Positions 8,753 to 16,921 of a DNA stretch of 64,000 nt are shown here, piece after piece. A program made the translations under genes and the position numbers. Origin of the DNA: Shinella sumterensis (GTDB lineage: Bacteria > Pseudomonadota > Alphaproteobacteria > Rhizobiales > Rhizobiaceae); NCBI RefSeq assembly GCF_004514425.2, contig NZ_MYFN02000002.1:475495-539494 (forward strand), in the 5' to 3' direction. The notes under the pieces are model-generated. The model did not search any database and was not told the origin of the DNA. It saw nothing but the letters and a program-made list of their open reading frames with translations. Within the stretch, counting starts at the first letter, position 1; the number at the start of each line of letters is the position of its first letter.

Positions 8753-9466
8753 ATGACCTATGAACTCTATTACTGGACCGGCCTTCAGGGGCGCGGCGAA
8801 TATGTCCGCCTTGTGCTTGAGGCCGCCGGAGCACCCTATCGCGACGTCGCGCGCGAGAAGGGTGACGATATCATCGGCAAAGTGACCGAGGAGATGGCCA
8901 CCCCTTCCTTCGCTCCGCCTTTCCTGAGGGATGGCGAGGTGGTCGTCGGTCAGGTGGCCGCCATTCTGCTCTATCTGGGAGACAAGCTGGACCTTGCGCC
9001 GAAGGACCCGAAGCTCAGGCTCTGGACGCATCAAATACAGCTTACCATCGCCGATTTCGTCTTGGAGGGCCACGACGTGCACCATCCGATCGGCGCCGGG
9101 GAATATTATGAGAACCAGAAGCCGGAAGCGCTGCGCAGGGCGCGGGAATTCCGCAGCGCGCGCGTTCCCAAATTCCTCGACTGGTTCGAGCGGATCCTGG
9201 AGCGAAACGAGCAAAGCTCCGAGCATCTCGTCGGGAAAGATCTGAGCTATGCGGATCTGTCGCTCTTCCAGGTCATGGACGGCCTTACCTATGCTTTCCC
9301 GACGCTGATGGACGACCTTTACGGAGACTATCCGAAGATCAAAGCGGTTTGCGCCGTTGTTGCCGGGCACCCGCGGATCAGGGCGTATCTGGAGAGCGAG
9401 CGCCGCCTTGCGAGCAATGAGAGCGACCTTTTCCGGCATTACCCCGAACTGGATGCCGAGGCTTGA
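8753..9466 (+). CDS. Glutathione S-transferase family protein
   Basis: A 237-residue cytosolic GST-like protein. A thioredoxin-fold N-terminus (YELYYWTGLQGRGEYVRLVL) carries a Tyr in the catalytic position, and an all-helical C-terminal domain contains DLSYADLSLFQV. The QGRGEYVR pattern resembles Pi/Alpha/Sigma-type GSTs rather than beta-class enzymes. It stands alone between puuD (divergent) and a LysR gene (convergent, stops 3 bp apart). The substrate is unknown. Confidence 0.85.
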   Translation: MTYELYYWTGLQGRGEYVRLVLEAAGAPYRDVAREKGDDIIGKVTEEMATPSFAPPFLRDGEVVVGQVAAILLYLGDKLDLAPKDPKLRLWTHQIQLTIADFVLEGHDVHHPIGAGEYYENQKPEALRRAREFRSARVPKFLDWFERILERNEQSSEHLVGKDLSYADLSLFQVMDGLTYAFPTLMDDLYGDYPKIKAVCAVVAGHPRIRAYLESERRLASNESDLFRHYPELDAEA

Positions 9467-9469
9467 ACC

Positions 9470-10357
9470 TTACGCCTCCGCTGGCATCGTCGCGAGGATC
9501 CAGTCGCGAAAAGCACGTATTTTTGCGACGTTACGGCGATTTGACGGATAGGCCAGCCAGTAGTCCCGACCATCGTTGCAGGTAAGCTCGAATGGCTGGA
9601 AGAGCTGTCCGGCGGCGATCTCGGAGCGGAAATGGCCGGGATTGAGGATGGCGACGCCCTGACCGGCGATCGCCACCTGCGCGTCTATGGTCTGCGTGCC
9701 AAGTTCGTTTGGCGGGAAGCGTTCGAGGCCGGGATCGTCGATGCCAGCGGCGGAAAACCAGCTGCGCCACCAGTCGTCTCGCGCGCTGACGATCGGCAGT
9801 TTCAGCAGGTCCGAAGGCGTTTTGACGCCGCCGATCGCCTCGGCCAACGCCGGGCTGAGCATGGGCGTGAAGTTCATGCGCATCACGCGGTGGCATTCGA
9901 GGCCGGGCCAGTCGCCTTTCCCCCAGCGGATCGCCACATCTGCCTCTTCCTTGGCGAAGTCGATCACGTCCTGCGAGGTGGAGAGGCGCACGGCGATGCT
10001 CGGGTGCTTCAGTTGGAAATCGCCGATGGAACGGCTTAGCCATTGCAGCGCAAAAGTGGGCGTCGAGTGTATGTGCAGTTTTTGCTCGCTCGCGCCGCGC
10101 AGGTCCCCGACCGCCTCGGCGAGCTTGGCGAGACCTTCCGCCACCTTGGGCCGCAGACGCTCGCCCGCTTCGCTCAGCACGACCTGGCGGGGCTGGCGCA
10201 GGAAAAGCGTCACGCCAAGCATCTCCTCCAGAAGCTTGATCTGGTAGCTGACCGCCGTCTGGGTCATGCCGAGCTCGTCGCCGGCGCGGGTGAAGCTGCC
10301 GTGGCGCGCGGCGGCTTCGAAGACGCGCAGCGCGTTGAGCGGGAGTGACCGGGACAT
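9470..10357 (-). CDS. LysR-family transcriptional regulator, GcvA-like
   Basis: A 295-residue regulator with an N-terminal winged HTH (NALRVFEAAARHGSFTRAGD, then TQTAVSYQIKLLE) and a LysR substrate domain. The LPLNALRVFEAAARHGSF style is that of the GcvA/AmpR branch. The ATG at 10357 is preferred; a TTG four codons upstream (10369) is possible. It is divergent from the DUF1127 gene across about 105 bp that contains a perfect 12-bp palindrome and a second half copy, candidate binding sites. The target genes and inducer are unknown. Confidence 0.88.
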   Translation of the reverse strand: MSRSLPLNALRVFEAAARHGSFTRAGDELGMTQTAVSYQIKLLEEMLGVTLFLRQPRQVVLSEAGERLRPKVAEGLAKLAEAVGDLRGASEQKLHIHSTPTFALQWLSRSIGDFQLKHPSIAVRLSTSQDVIDFAKEEADVAIRWGKGDWPGLECHRVMRMNFTPMLSPALAEAIGGVKTPSDLLKLPIVSARDDWWRSWFSAAGIDDPGLERFPPNELGTQTIDAQVAIAGQGVAILNPGHFRSEIAAGQLFQPFELTCNDGRDYWLAYPSNRRNVAKIRAFRDWILATMPAEA

Positions 10358-10399
10358 CTTCAAGGCCAAGTTCTCTTTATGGATACAGATGAACGTTCG

Positions 10400-10449
10400 A
10401 TTGGAATTCCAACATTTTCCGGCGCATCGTGCAATCCATCATTGGAATT
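10400..10449. promoter_or_regulatory. Candidate LysR operator: palindrome plus half copy
   Basis: The perfect palindrome TTGGAATTCCAA lies at 10401-10412, and the half site ATTGGAATT recurs at 10441-10449, 41 bp downstream in the same orientation. Both lie between the divergent LysR gene and the DUF1127 gene. LysR-type regulators usually bind dyads in such spacers. Assignment is by position only. Confidence 0.4.
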
Positions 10450-10463
10450 TTCGAGGCTTCATC

Positions 10464-10643
10464 ATGTCCTATGCTGTTCAAAGGGAGCCTGCTGGTACCC
10501 TGCCGTTTCGGGAACTCACCGTCTGGCAAAGGCTGTCCCATGGCATTTTCCGCCGGCGGCGGGCGGCCGTTGCGCGGCTCGACATAGCTGCGCTGTCGGA
10601 CCACCTGAAGCGGGATCTCGGATTTCTTGACGGGCGCTGCTAG
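10464..10643 (+). CDS. Small DUF1127 (YjiS-like) protein
   Basis: A 59-residue Arg-rich protein. The C-terminal half carries the DUF1127 pattern (RRRRAAVARLDIAALSDHLKRDLGFLDGRC), starting from a MSYAVQRE N-terminus. DUF1127 peptides are abundant in Rhizobiaceae, and some affect RNA turnover, phosphate or stress physiology. This member has no assigned role. It is transcribed away from the LysR gene and may be its target. Confidence 0.8.
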   Translation: MSYAVQREPAGTLPFRELTVWQRLSHGIFRRRRAAVARLDIAALSDHLKRDLGFLDGRC

Positions 10644-10684
10644 AGCCACCGTCTGGTGCCGCAGTTGATCCCGCTTCGGCTGCT

Positions 10685-11494
10685 TCAGGTCTTCGCGGCG
10701 AAGGCGACGAGCAGTTCGGCGGCGGTCATGGCGGCGATGACCTCCGGGCGCTTGTCGTTCACAACCGTTCCGCCGATCGGCAGCACGAGCCTGTCGGCCA
10801 CGCTGCGGTCGATGCCGTCCTCATCCAGCGTGTGCAGGAAGCTGGCGCGCTTCGACTTCGAGCCGACCATGCCGATATAGGCGAGGTCGGTGCGGGCGAG
10901 CGCCTCGCGTGCGATCAGGAAGTCGAGCGCGTGATCATGCGTGACGATGACGACGGCCGAGCCTGGCGGAATATCGGCGATCAGCGATTCCGGCATGGCG
11001 CTCAGCCTGTGATGCACCTCCGAGGTCATCTGGTCGAGTTCGGTCTCGCGGGCTTCCACGACGAAGACCTTGAACGGCAGGGGCGTGAGCGCATCGGCCA
11101 GAGCGCGCCCGACATGGCCGGCGCCGAAGATCCAGACCTGCGGCTTGCGCCGCTCGTCCTCGGCCAGCCGTGCATCCAATGCGGCGCGGGCGGGCTCGTC
11201 CGCAAAGGTGAAGGACAGCGTGACGCGCCCGCCGCAGCACTGGCCGATTTCGGGGCCGAGCGGGATATCCAGTACCGCCTCGCCGCCGGCTCCTGCCAGC
11301 AGCTTGCGCGCGTTCTCGATGGCTTCATATTCCAGTTGCCCGCCGCCGATGGTGCCGTGGATATCGGCCGGCGCCACCAGCATGAAGGCGCCCGCGTCGC
11401 GCGGGGCCGAGCCCTTGACCTCGGTGATGTCGATGATGATGACGCGGTGTTCCCGGGCGAGAAAACCCTCCAGGCTGTCCTGCAGAAAATTCAT
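10685..11494 (-). CDS. xdhC: Xanthine dehydrogenase accessory protein XdhC
   Basis: A 269-residue XdhC/CoxI-family protein. The N-terminal domain has EVKGSAPRDAGAFMLV and HGTIGGGQLEYEAI, followed by the Cys pair in GQCCGGRV. A Rossmann-like second domain has VWIFGAGHVGRALADAL. XdhC binds and sulfurates molybdenum cofactor and inserts it into xanthine dehydrogenase. The catalytic subunits xdhA/xdhB, normally directly upstream, are absent: the upstream neighbour is bdhA, 37 bp away. The dehydrogenase must be encoded outside the window. Confidence 0.92.
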   Translation of the reverse strand: MNFLQDSLEGFLAREHRVIIIDITEVKGSAPRDAGAFMLVAPADIHGTIGGGQLEYEAIENARKLLAGAGGEAVLDIPLGPEIGQCCGGRVTLSFTFADEPARAALDARLAEDERRKPQVWIFGAGHVGRALADALTPLPFKVFVVEARETELDQMTSEVHHRLSAMPESLIADIPPGSAVVIVTHDHALDFLIAREALARTDLAYIGMVGSKSKRASFLHTLDEDGIDRSVADRLVLPIGGTVVNDKRPEVIAAMTAAELLVAFAAKT

Positions 11495-11531
11495 TGCTGT
11501 CTTCTTGTTCGCTTCTTATTGGTTGTTCTTC

Positions 11532-12305
11532 TTACTGGGCGGTCCAGCCGCCATCGACGGAGATATGGGTACCGTTGATCGATTTCGCCGCATCGGAGGC
11601 GAGGAAAAGCGCGATGGCCGCGACCTCGTCCGTACCGACGAATTCCTTGGTCGGCTGGAATTTCAGCATGACATCTGATTTGACCTCGGCCTCGCTGATG
11701 CCGCGGGCCTTGGCCGTGTCAGGGATCTGCTTTTCGACGAGGGGTGTCAGCACATAGCCGGGGCAGATGGTGTTGGCGGTGATGTGGTTTTCGGCGACTT
11801 CGAGCGCCACCGTCTTCGTGAGACCCATGACGCCATGCTTGGCGGCGACATAGGCGGCCTTGAAGGGGGAGGCGACCAGGCCGTGCGCGGAGGCGATGTT
11901 GATGATGCGGCCCCAGCCCTTGCGCTTCATGTGCGGCACGGCGTTGCGGATGGTGTGGAAGGAGCTGGAGAGGTTGATCGCGATGATCTGGTCCCACTTC
12001 TCGACGGGGAAGTCCTCGATCTTCTCGACATGCTGGATGCCGGCATTGTTGACGAGGATATCGACACCGTCGAACTGTTCCACCGCCGTCTGGATGAGGT
12101 CGGAAATCTCGTGCGGCTTGGTCATGTCGGCGGGATGGTAGAGCACCTTGCCCGCGCCGAGCCCGTCGAGCTTGGCGCGGATCGCCTCGATCTCATCGGC
12201 CGCGCCGAAGCCGTTGATGACGACATTGGCATTGTTTTCGGCAAAGGCGGTGGCGATGGCGAGACCGATGCCGCTGGTCGAGCCGGTGACGACGACGCTT
12301 TTCAT
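11532..12305 (-). CDS. bdhA: 3-hydroxybutyrate dehydrogenase (SDR family)
   Basis: A 257-residue short-chain dehydrogenase. It has the cofactor motif TGSTSGIGLAIA, the NNAGIQHV loop, the catalytic Ser/Tyr/Lys in SAHGLVASPFKAAYVAAKHG, and the C-terminal GWTAQ. The sequence closely follows bacterial D-3-hydroxybutyrate dehydrogenases (for example the ICPGYVLTPLVEKQIPD stretch). It interconverts 3-hydroxybutyrate and acetoacetate in polyhydroxybutyrate and ketone use. The start at 12305 has a GGAGA ribosome-binding site; an in-frame extension to 12359 lacks one. It may be cotranscribed with xdhC downstream. Confidence 0.93.
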   Translation of the reverse strand: MKSVVVTGSTSGIGLAIATAFAENNANVVINGFGAADEIEAIRAKLDGLGAGKVLYHPADMTKPHEISDLIQTAVEQFDGVDILVNNAGIQHVEKIEDFPVEKWDQIIAINLSSSFHTIRNAVPHMKRKGWGRIINIASAHGLVASPFKAAYVAAKHGVMGLTKTVALEVAENHITANTICPGYVLTPLVEKQIPDTAKARGISEAEVKSDVMLKFQPTKEFVGTDEVAAIALFLASDAAKSINGTHISVDGGWTAQ

Positions 12306-12431
12306 GAAGGCAATCTCCAGTTCATGCTCTGATGTCGGCAGCCTACGCCCAAAATTCAAGCAATGACAATTGCGTTTTGCGCGCGGTACAGTCCCGCTGG
12401 AAGCGGAGCGGAAAGTGCGTTTTATTTTCCT

Positions 12432-12458
12432 TTGACATTCGTTTTTGTATCGTATTGA
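12432..12458 (+). promoter_or_regulatory. Possible promoter of glpK
   Basis: An exact TTGACA lies at 12432-12437 in an AT-rich stretch between divergent bdhA and glpK. The best downstream -10-like element is TATTGA at 12453-12458, with short (15-bp) spacing. The location about 45 bp before the glpK start is suitable. The unusual spacing keeps confidence low. Confidence 0.35.
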
Positions 12459-12501
12459 AGATTTCGAAGGGTCCTGGAGAGACCCGCAACGGGAGGGCGG
12501 A

Positions 12502-13995
12502 ATGAGCGGATATGTTCTCGCGATCGATCAGGGCACGACATCGAGCCGGGCGATCGTCTTCGACGGCAAGCAGAAGGTCGTCGGTTCGGGACAGAAGGAA
12601 TTCACGCAGATCTTTCCGCAGTCCGGCTGGGTGGAGCACGATCCCGAGGAGATCTGGGAGAGCGTCGTCTGGTCGGTGAAGGCCGCGTTGAAAAAGGCCG
12701 ACGTCAAGGCCTCCGACATTTCCGCCATCGGTATCACCAACCAGCGCGAGACCGTCGTGGTGTGGGAGCGCGCGAGCGGCAAGGCGATCCACAACGCCAT
12801 CGTCTGGCAGGACCGCCGCACGGCCTCCTATTGCGAGAAGCTGAAGCGGCAGGACCTGGAAAAGACCTTCACGAAGAAGACCGGCCTGCTGCTCGATCCC
12901 TATTTCTCCGGCACCAAGCTGTCGTGGCTGCTGTCCAATGTGAAGGGTGCACGGGCGCGTGCGGCCAAGGGCGACCTGTGCTTCGGCACCATCGATTCGT
13001 TCCTGATCTGGCGGCTGACGGGCGGCAAGGCCCATGTCACCGACGCCACCAATGCCAGCCGCACGCTGATGTACAACATCGCCGACAACGGCTGGGACGA
13101 CGACCTCCTCGACATCCTGCGCGTGCCCGAGGCCATGCTGCCCGAGGTGCTGGACTGCGCGGCGGATTTCGGCGTGACGGAGAAGAGCCTGTTCGGTGCG
13201 GAAATCCCGATCCTCGGCGTGGCCGGCGACCAGCAGGCGGCGACCATCGGTCAGGCCTGTTTCGAGCCGGGCATGATGAAATCCACCTACGGCACCGGCT
13301 GCTTTGCGCTGCTAAACACCGGCACCGACATGGTGCGCTCCAAGAACCGTCTGCTCACCACCATCGCCTACCGGCTCGATGGCGAGACGACCTATGCGCT
13401 GGAAGGATCGATCTTCATTGCGGGTGCGGCCGTGCAATGGCTGCGCGACGGGCTGAAGGTCATCAAGGCCGCGCCCGATACCGGCGATCTCGCGGCCAAG
13501 GCCGACCCGACGCAGAATGTCTATCTCGTTCCTGCCTTCACGGGGCTGGGCGCGCCGCACTGGGACCCGGAGGCGCGCGCGGCGATCTACGGCATGACGC
13601 GCAATACGGGGCCGGCGGAATTCGCCCGCGCCGCGCTTGAAGCCGTGTGCTACCAGACGCGCGACCTGCTCGACGCCATGCACAAGGACTGGAAGGCGAA
13701 CGGCAAGGAAACGGTGCTGCGTGTCGATGGCGGCATGGTCGCCTCCGACTGGACGATGCAGCGCCTTGCCGACATCCTCGACGCGCCCGTCGACCGTCCG
13801 ACGATTCTGGAGACGACGGCGCTGGGGGCCGCCTGGCTTGCCGGCCAGCGCGCCGGCGTGTGGCCGGACCGCAAGGGCTTCGCCAAGTCCTGGGCGCGCG
13901 ATACGTGCTTCGAGCCCAAGATGGACGAGAAGACCCGCGCCGTGAAGATCAAGGGCTGGAAGGACGCTGTGCGCCGCACGCTGAGCGCCGGCTGA
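12502..13995 (+). CDS. glpK: Glycerol kinase
   Basis: A 497-residue FGGY-family kinase with the N-terminal phosphate loop [29 protein letters not shown], the FGGY-like [11 protein letters not shown] region and the C-terminal [13 protein letters not shown]. It phosphorylates glycerol to glycerol-3-phosphate. The length matches the family. The ATG at 12502 follows GGGAGG; the longer frame to 12445 is not needed. No other glp genes are adjacent. It converges with the GNAT gene across a GC-rich inverted repeat. Confidence 0.96.
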   Translation: MSGYVLAIDQGTTSSRAIVFDGKQKVVGSGQKEFTQIFPQSGWVEHDPEEIWESVVWSVKAALKKADVKASDISAIGITNQRETVVVWERASGKAIHNAIVWQDRRTASYCEKLKRQDLEKTFTKKTGLLLDPYFSGTKLSWLLSNVKGARARAAKGDLCFGTIDSFLIWRLTGGKAHVTDATNASRTLMYNIADNGWDDDLLDILRVPEAMLPEVLDCAADFGVTEKSLFGAEIPILGVAGDQQAATIGQACFEPGMMKSTYGTGCFALLNTGTDMVRSKNRLLTTIAYRLDGETTYALEGSIFIAGAAVQWLRDGLKVIKAAPDTGDLAAKADPTQNVYLVPAFTGLGAPHWDPEARAAIYGMTRNTGPAEFARAALEAVCYQTRDLLDAMHKDWKANGKETVLRVDGGMVASDWTMQRLADILDAPVDRPTILETTALGAAWLAGQRAGVWPDRKGFAKSWARDTCFEPKMDEKTRAVKIKGWKDAVRRTLSAG

Positions 13996-14019
13996 TATTC
14001 GTTTCCGAAGGGAGGGCGG

Positions 14020-14553
14020 TCAGCCGCCCTTCCAGTCCGCGCGGTTCAATTCGTACCACACCTCGCCCTGTTCGCAGCCCGGGAAGATGTCCGGGCCGGA
14101 GACGGCGACGGTGCGCGTGTGGCGCATGCCGAGCTTTTCCATGACGCGGCGCGAGGGATGGTTCACCGCCATGGTGCAGGCGGTGATGGTGTCGTAGCCG
14201 GCGTATTCGAACCCCCAGTTCACCAGCGCGGCAGCACTTTCCGATGCAAAACCGTGGCCCCATTCGGCCTGTCGCAGGCGGTAGCCGAGTTCGGCCAGCG
14301 TTGCCGTTTCCGGCCACAGGCATATCCAGCCGACGAAGGTGCCGGTGGCCGTGCGGCGCATCGTCCAGACGTAGGGCTCGGTTCCGCGCGGCATGAGGAA
14401 GGTCGCATCCGGGTCGCTCTCCTCTTTTCCGACCGCGTGGCCGCCATTGAGAAAACGCATGACGGCGGGATCGCTTTCGAGCGCGATGAAATCGGCGCTG
14501 TCGTCGGGTGTGCACGGGGTGAGTGTCAGCTGCTTCGTCTGCAACACGGTCAT
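14020..14553 (-). CDS. GNAT-family N-acetyltransferase
   Basis: A 177-residue acetyltransferase of the RimJ/RimL-like branch. It has the N-terminal KQLTLTPCTPDDSADFIAL, the acetyl-CoA binding segment ELGYRLRQAEWGHGFASESA, and the NHPSRRVMEKLGMRHT motif typical of this group. The substrate cannot be deduced. The start at 14553 follows AGAGGACC; a 122-codon open extension upstream has no ribosome-binding site and is not domain-like. Confidence 0.87.
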   Translation of the reverse strand: MTVLQTKQLTLTPCTPDDSADFIALESDPAVMRFLNGGHAVGKEESDPDATFLMPRGTEPYVWTMRRTATGTFVGWICLWPETATLAELGYRLRQAEWGHGFASESAAALVNWGFEYAGYDTITACTMAVNHPSRRVMEKLGMRHTRTVAVSGPDIFPGCEQGEVWYELNRADWKGG

Positions 14554-14693
14554 CGGTGCGGTCCTCTTTCTGGCTGCGACTATGCCCCGGTTTTTCCGCT
14601 TGGCCAGTCCGTTATGTCGGATCCACGCAGAAAAACGGTGCATGGCGGCGGGCGGGGCTGTATGGATCGACCGTTTCGTCAAGGGAGATCGCC

Positions 14694-15122
14694 ATGCCGC
14701 AGGCCGAAGACCGGTGCGCGCCGCCGATGCCCGCCACCGTGCCGGGCCGGGCTTGCGACAGTTGCACGCTCTGTTGCCGGCTGCCGGATATCGACCTGTT
14801 CGACAAACCGGCCAATGCCTGGTGCAGGCATTGCATCGAGCACAAGGGCTGTTCGATCTATGCGGCGCGGCCGTCCGTCTGCCGGGATTTCTTCTGTCTG
14901 TGGATGACGGACGCGGCACTCGGCGCCGACTGGGATCCGTCGCGTTCGCACATGATGATCTACCGGCAGGGACCGCAGATGACCGTCCTGGTCGATCCTG
15001 ACCACGCGGATATCTGGCGGCGGGATCCGTATCACGCGCAGTTGCAGGCCTGGGCCGCCGAAGGGGCGCCTGTGGGCGGCTATGTCATCGTGTTCCAGCA
15101 GGACGACGTCTTCAAGATCTGA
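14694..15122 (+). CDS. YkgJ-like cysteine-cluster protein
   Basis: A 142-residue soluble protein whose N-terminal half holds a Cys array: CDSCTLCCRLPD, CRHCIEHKGCSIY and CRDFFC. This matches the YkgJ family, thought to bind zinc or an iron-sulfur cluster. The C-terminal half has no recognisable motif. The start follows AAGGGAG. It lies divergently from the GNAT gene and upstream of the sigma-factor pair, without evident link. Function unknown. Confidence 0.8.
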   Translation: MPQAEDRCAPPMPATVPGRACDSCTLCCRLPDIDLFDKPANAWCRHCIEHKGCSIYAARPSVCRDFFCLWMTDAALGADWDPSRSHMMIYRQGPQMTVLVDPDHADIWRRDPYHAQLQAWAAEGAPVGGYVIVFQQDDVFKI

Positions 15123-15148
15123 CCCGGTGAAAATAATCCGGTGCGGCC

Positions 15149-15175
15149 TGTCGGAAGACGCGCTACCTCTACGTC
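15149..15175 (+). promoter_or_regulatory. Candidate ECF42-type promoter
   Basis: TGTCGG (15149-15154), a 17-bp spacer, then CGTC (15172-15175) lies just upstream of the DGPF/YciI gene. As I recall the literature, ECF42 sigma factors recognise a TGTCGA-like -35 and a CGTC/CGAC-like -10 and control their own DGPF-sigma operons. The fit, one mismatch in the -35, suggests autoregulation. Confidence 0.55.
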
Positions 15176-15197
15176 TTCCAGCCAACGGGAGGTTTCC

Positions 15198-15572
15198 ATG
15201 CTGTACGCTGTTCTCTGCTACGATTCCGAAAGCGAAGTCTGTGCCTGGTCGAAGGAGCAGGACGACAAGGTCATGGCCGATCTTGGCGCCGTCAACCAGC
15301 GTTATGCCGAGGCCGGCAAGCTGGGGCCCGTCGCCCGCCTGATGCCGACGACCGCGGCCGTGACGGTGCGCAAGGGCGCGACCGACGCCATCGTGATGGA
15401 CGGGCCGTTTGCCGAGACCAAGGAACAGTTCCTCGGCTTCTTCGTGGTGCAGGCCGAGACTCTTGAAGAGGCGATCACCTTCGCGCGCGAGCTGTCCGCT
15501 GCCAATCCGGCCCACGGCACCTATGAAATCCGTCCGCTGCAATATTTCATGCCGGGAGTGCCCATCGCATGA
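15198..15572 (+). CDS. DGPF/YciI-like domain protein, ECF42 partner
   Basis: A 124-residue protein of the YCII-related/DGPF family. The central IVMDGPFAETKEQFLGFFVV carries the DGPF signature, and the C-terminus reads EIRPLQYFMPG. These proteins accompany ECF42 sigma factors, often as the sigma regulon members. The start follows GGGAGG. Its TGA overlaps the sigma factor ATG (ATGA at 15569-15572), showing translational coupling. Its biochemical role is not known. Confidence 0.9.
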   Translation: MLYAVLCYDSESEVCAWSKEQDDKVMADLGAVNQRYAEAGKLGPVARLMPTTAAVTVRKGATDAIVMDGPFAETKEQFLGFFVVQAETLEEAITFARELSAANPAHGTYEIRPLQYFMPGVPIA

Positions 15573-16840
15573 CAGACCCCGGCTGGATCGATCTTGCGCT
15601 CACATCGGCGCGGCCGCAGGCCATGGGCGCGCTTCTGCGCTATTTCCGTGACCTCGACCTCGCGCAGGAGGCCTTTCAGGAGGCCTGCCTTCGGGCGCTG
15701 AAGACCTGGCCGGAAAAGGGACCGCCGCGCGACCCGGCGGCCTGGCTGATCTTCGTCGGCCGCAACAGCGGCATCGACCAGGTGCGCAAGCGGGCGAAAA
15801 CCCAGCCGCTGCCACCCGAAGAAGTGCTGTCCGACCTCGAGGACCGGGAGGCCGACATGGCCGACCGGCTGGACGGCGCGCATTACCGCGACGATATCCT
15901 GCGGCTGCTCTTCGTGTGCTGCCATCCCGAACTGCCGGCGACACAGCAGATCGCGCTGGCGCTGCGCATCGTGTCCGGGCTTTCCGTGCGGCAGATCGCG
16001 CGCGCCTTCCTCGTCTCCGAAGCGGCAATGGAACAGCGCATCACGCGCGCCAAGGCGCGGATCGGCGCGGCGGGCGTTGCCTTCGAGACGCCGGACGCGG
16101 TGGCGCGGGCCGAACGGCTCGGCCGCGTCGCCGCGATGATCTATCTCGTCTTCAACGAGGGCTATTCGGCCGGCGAGCCGGAGAAGCTCGACACGCCGTT
16201 CTGCGCCGAAGCGATCCGGCTGGCGCGGCTTCTGCTCATGCTGTTTCCGGCCGAGCCGGAGATCATGGGCCTGACGGCGCTGCTGCTGCTCCAGCACGCG
16301 CGGCGCAAGGCGCGTTTCGACGGCGACGGGCAGATCGTGCTTCTGGAAGACCAGGACCGGTCGCTCTGGGACCGCGGAATGATCGACGAGGCGCTGGTGC
16401 TGATCGACAAGGCGCTGCGCCACCGCGCCCCCGGGCCATTCCAGATCCAGGCGGCGATTGCCGCGCTGCATGCCCGCGCGCCGACGGCGGCGCAAACCGA
16501 CTGGCTGGAGATCGACCTTCTCTACCAGACGCTGGAACGGCTTCAGCCGTCTCCCGTCGTCACGCTCAACCGGGCGGTGGCGGTGTCCAAGCGGGCAGGG
16601 CCGGAGGCCGCACTGGCGCTGGTGGAGCCGCTTGCCGATGTGCTTTCGGGCTATTTCTATTTCCACGGCCTGCGCGGCGGGCTGTTGAAGCAGCTCGGCC
16701 GCTATGCCGAGGCCCGCGACGCCTTCGGCAAGGCGATCGCGCTGGCCACGAGCACGGCGGAAGCGGCCCATATCCGCCAGCATCTCGACAGCCTGCAACG
16801 CGAGATGGCGGCGGGTAGGGCGCCTTCGGCCGCTCCGTAA
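15569..16840 (+). CDS. ECF42-type RNA polymerase sigma factor with C-terminal TPR-like extension
   Basis: A 423-residue protein, far longer than a usual ECF sigma factor (about 180). Sigma region 2 spans about residues 15-80 (RYFRDLDLAQEAFQEACLRAL, FVGRNSGIDQVRKRA) and region 4 about residues 110-165 (LPATQQIALALRIVSGLSVRQIARAF). A long helical extension ends in a TPR-like repeat (LLKQLGRYAEARDAFGKAIA). This architecture and the coupled DGPF gene define ECF42. There is no anti-sigma gene; in this group the extension is thought to control activity. Confidence 0.92.
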   Translation: MTDPGWIDLALTSARPQAMGALLRYFRDLDLAQEAFQEACLRALKTWPEKGPPRDPAAWLIFVGRNSGIDQVRKRAKTQPLPPEEVLSDLEDREADMADRLDGAHYRDDILRLLFVCCHPELPATQQIALALRIVSGLSVRQIARAFLVSEAAMEQRITRAKARIGAAGVAFETPDAVARAERLGRVAAMIYLVFNEGYSAGEPEKLDTPFCAEAIRLARLLLMLFPAEPEIMGLTALLLLQHARRKARFDGDGQIVLLEDQDRSLWDRGMIDEALVLIDKALRHRAPGPFQIQAAIAALHARAPTAAQTDWLEIDLLYQTLERLQPSPVVTLNRAVAVSKRAGPEAALALVEPLADVLSGYFYFHGLRGGLLKQLGRYAEARDAFGKAIALATSTAEAAHIRQHLDSLQREMAAGRAPSAAP

Positions 16841-16921
16841 ACACACTGTTTCCCGCGCGGGGGTTTCAACTGCGTCGTCGACGCCATATTTCAGGGGAAA
16901 TCCTCTCATCTGGAACATCCC

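Noticed and set aside
8594-9439. N-terminal extension of puuD
   Set aside because: The extra 282 codons lie antisense to the GST gene; a good ribosome-binding site and the family N-terminus are at 8593.
14000-14040. GGGCGG/CCGCCC repeat between glpK and the GNAT gene as terminator
   Set aside because: The stem exists but lacks a T tract in the glpK direction and includes the GNAT stop codon.
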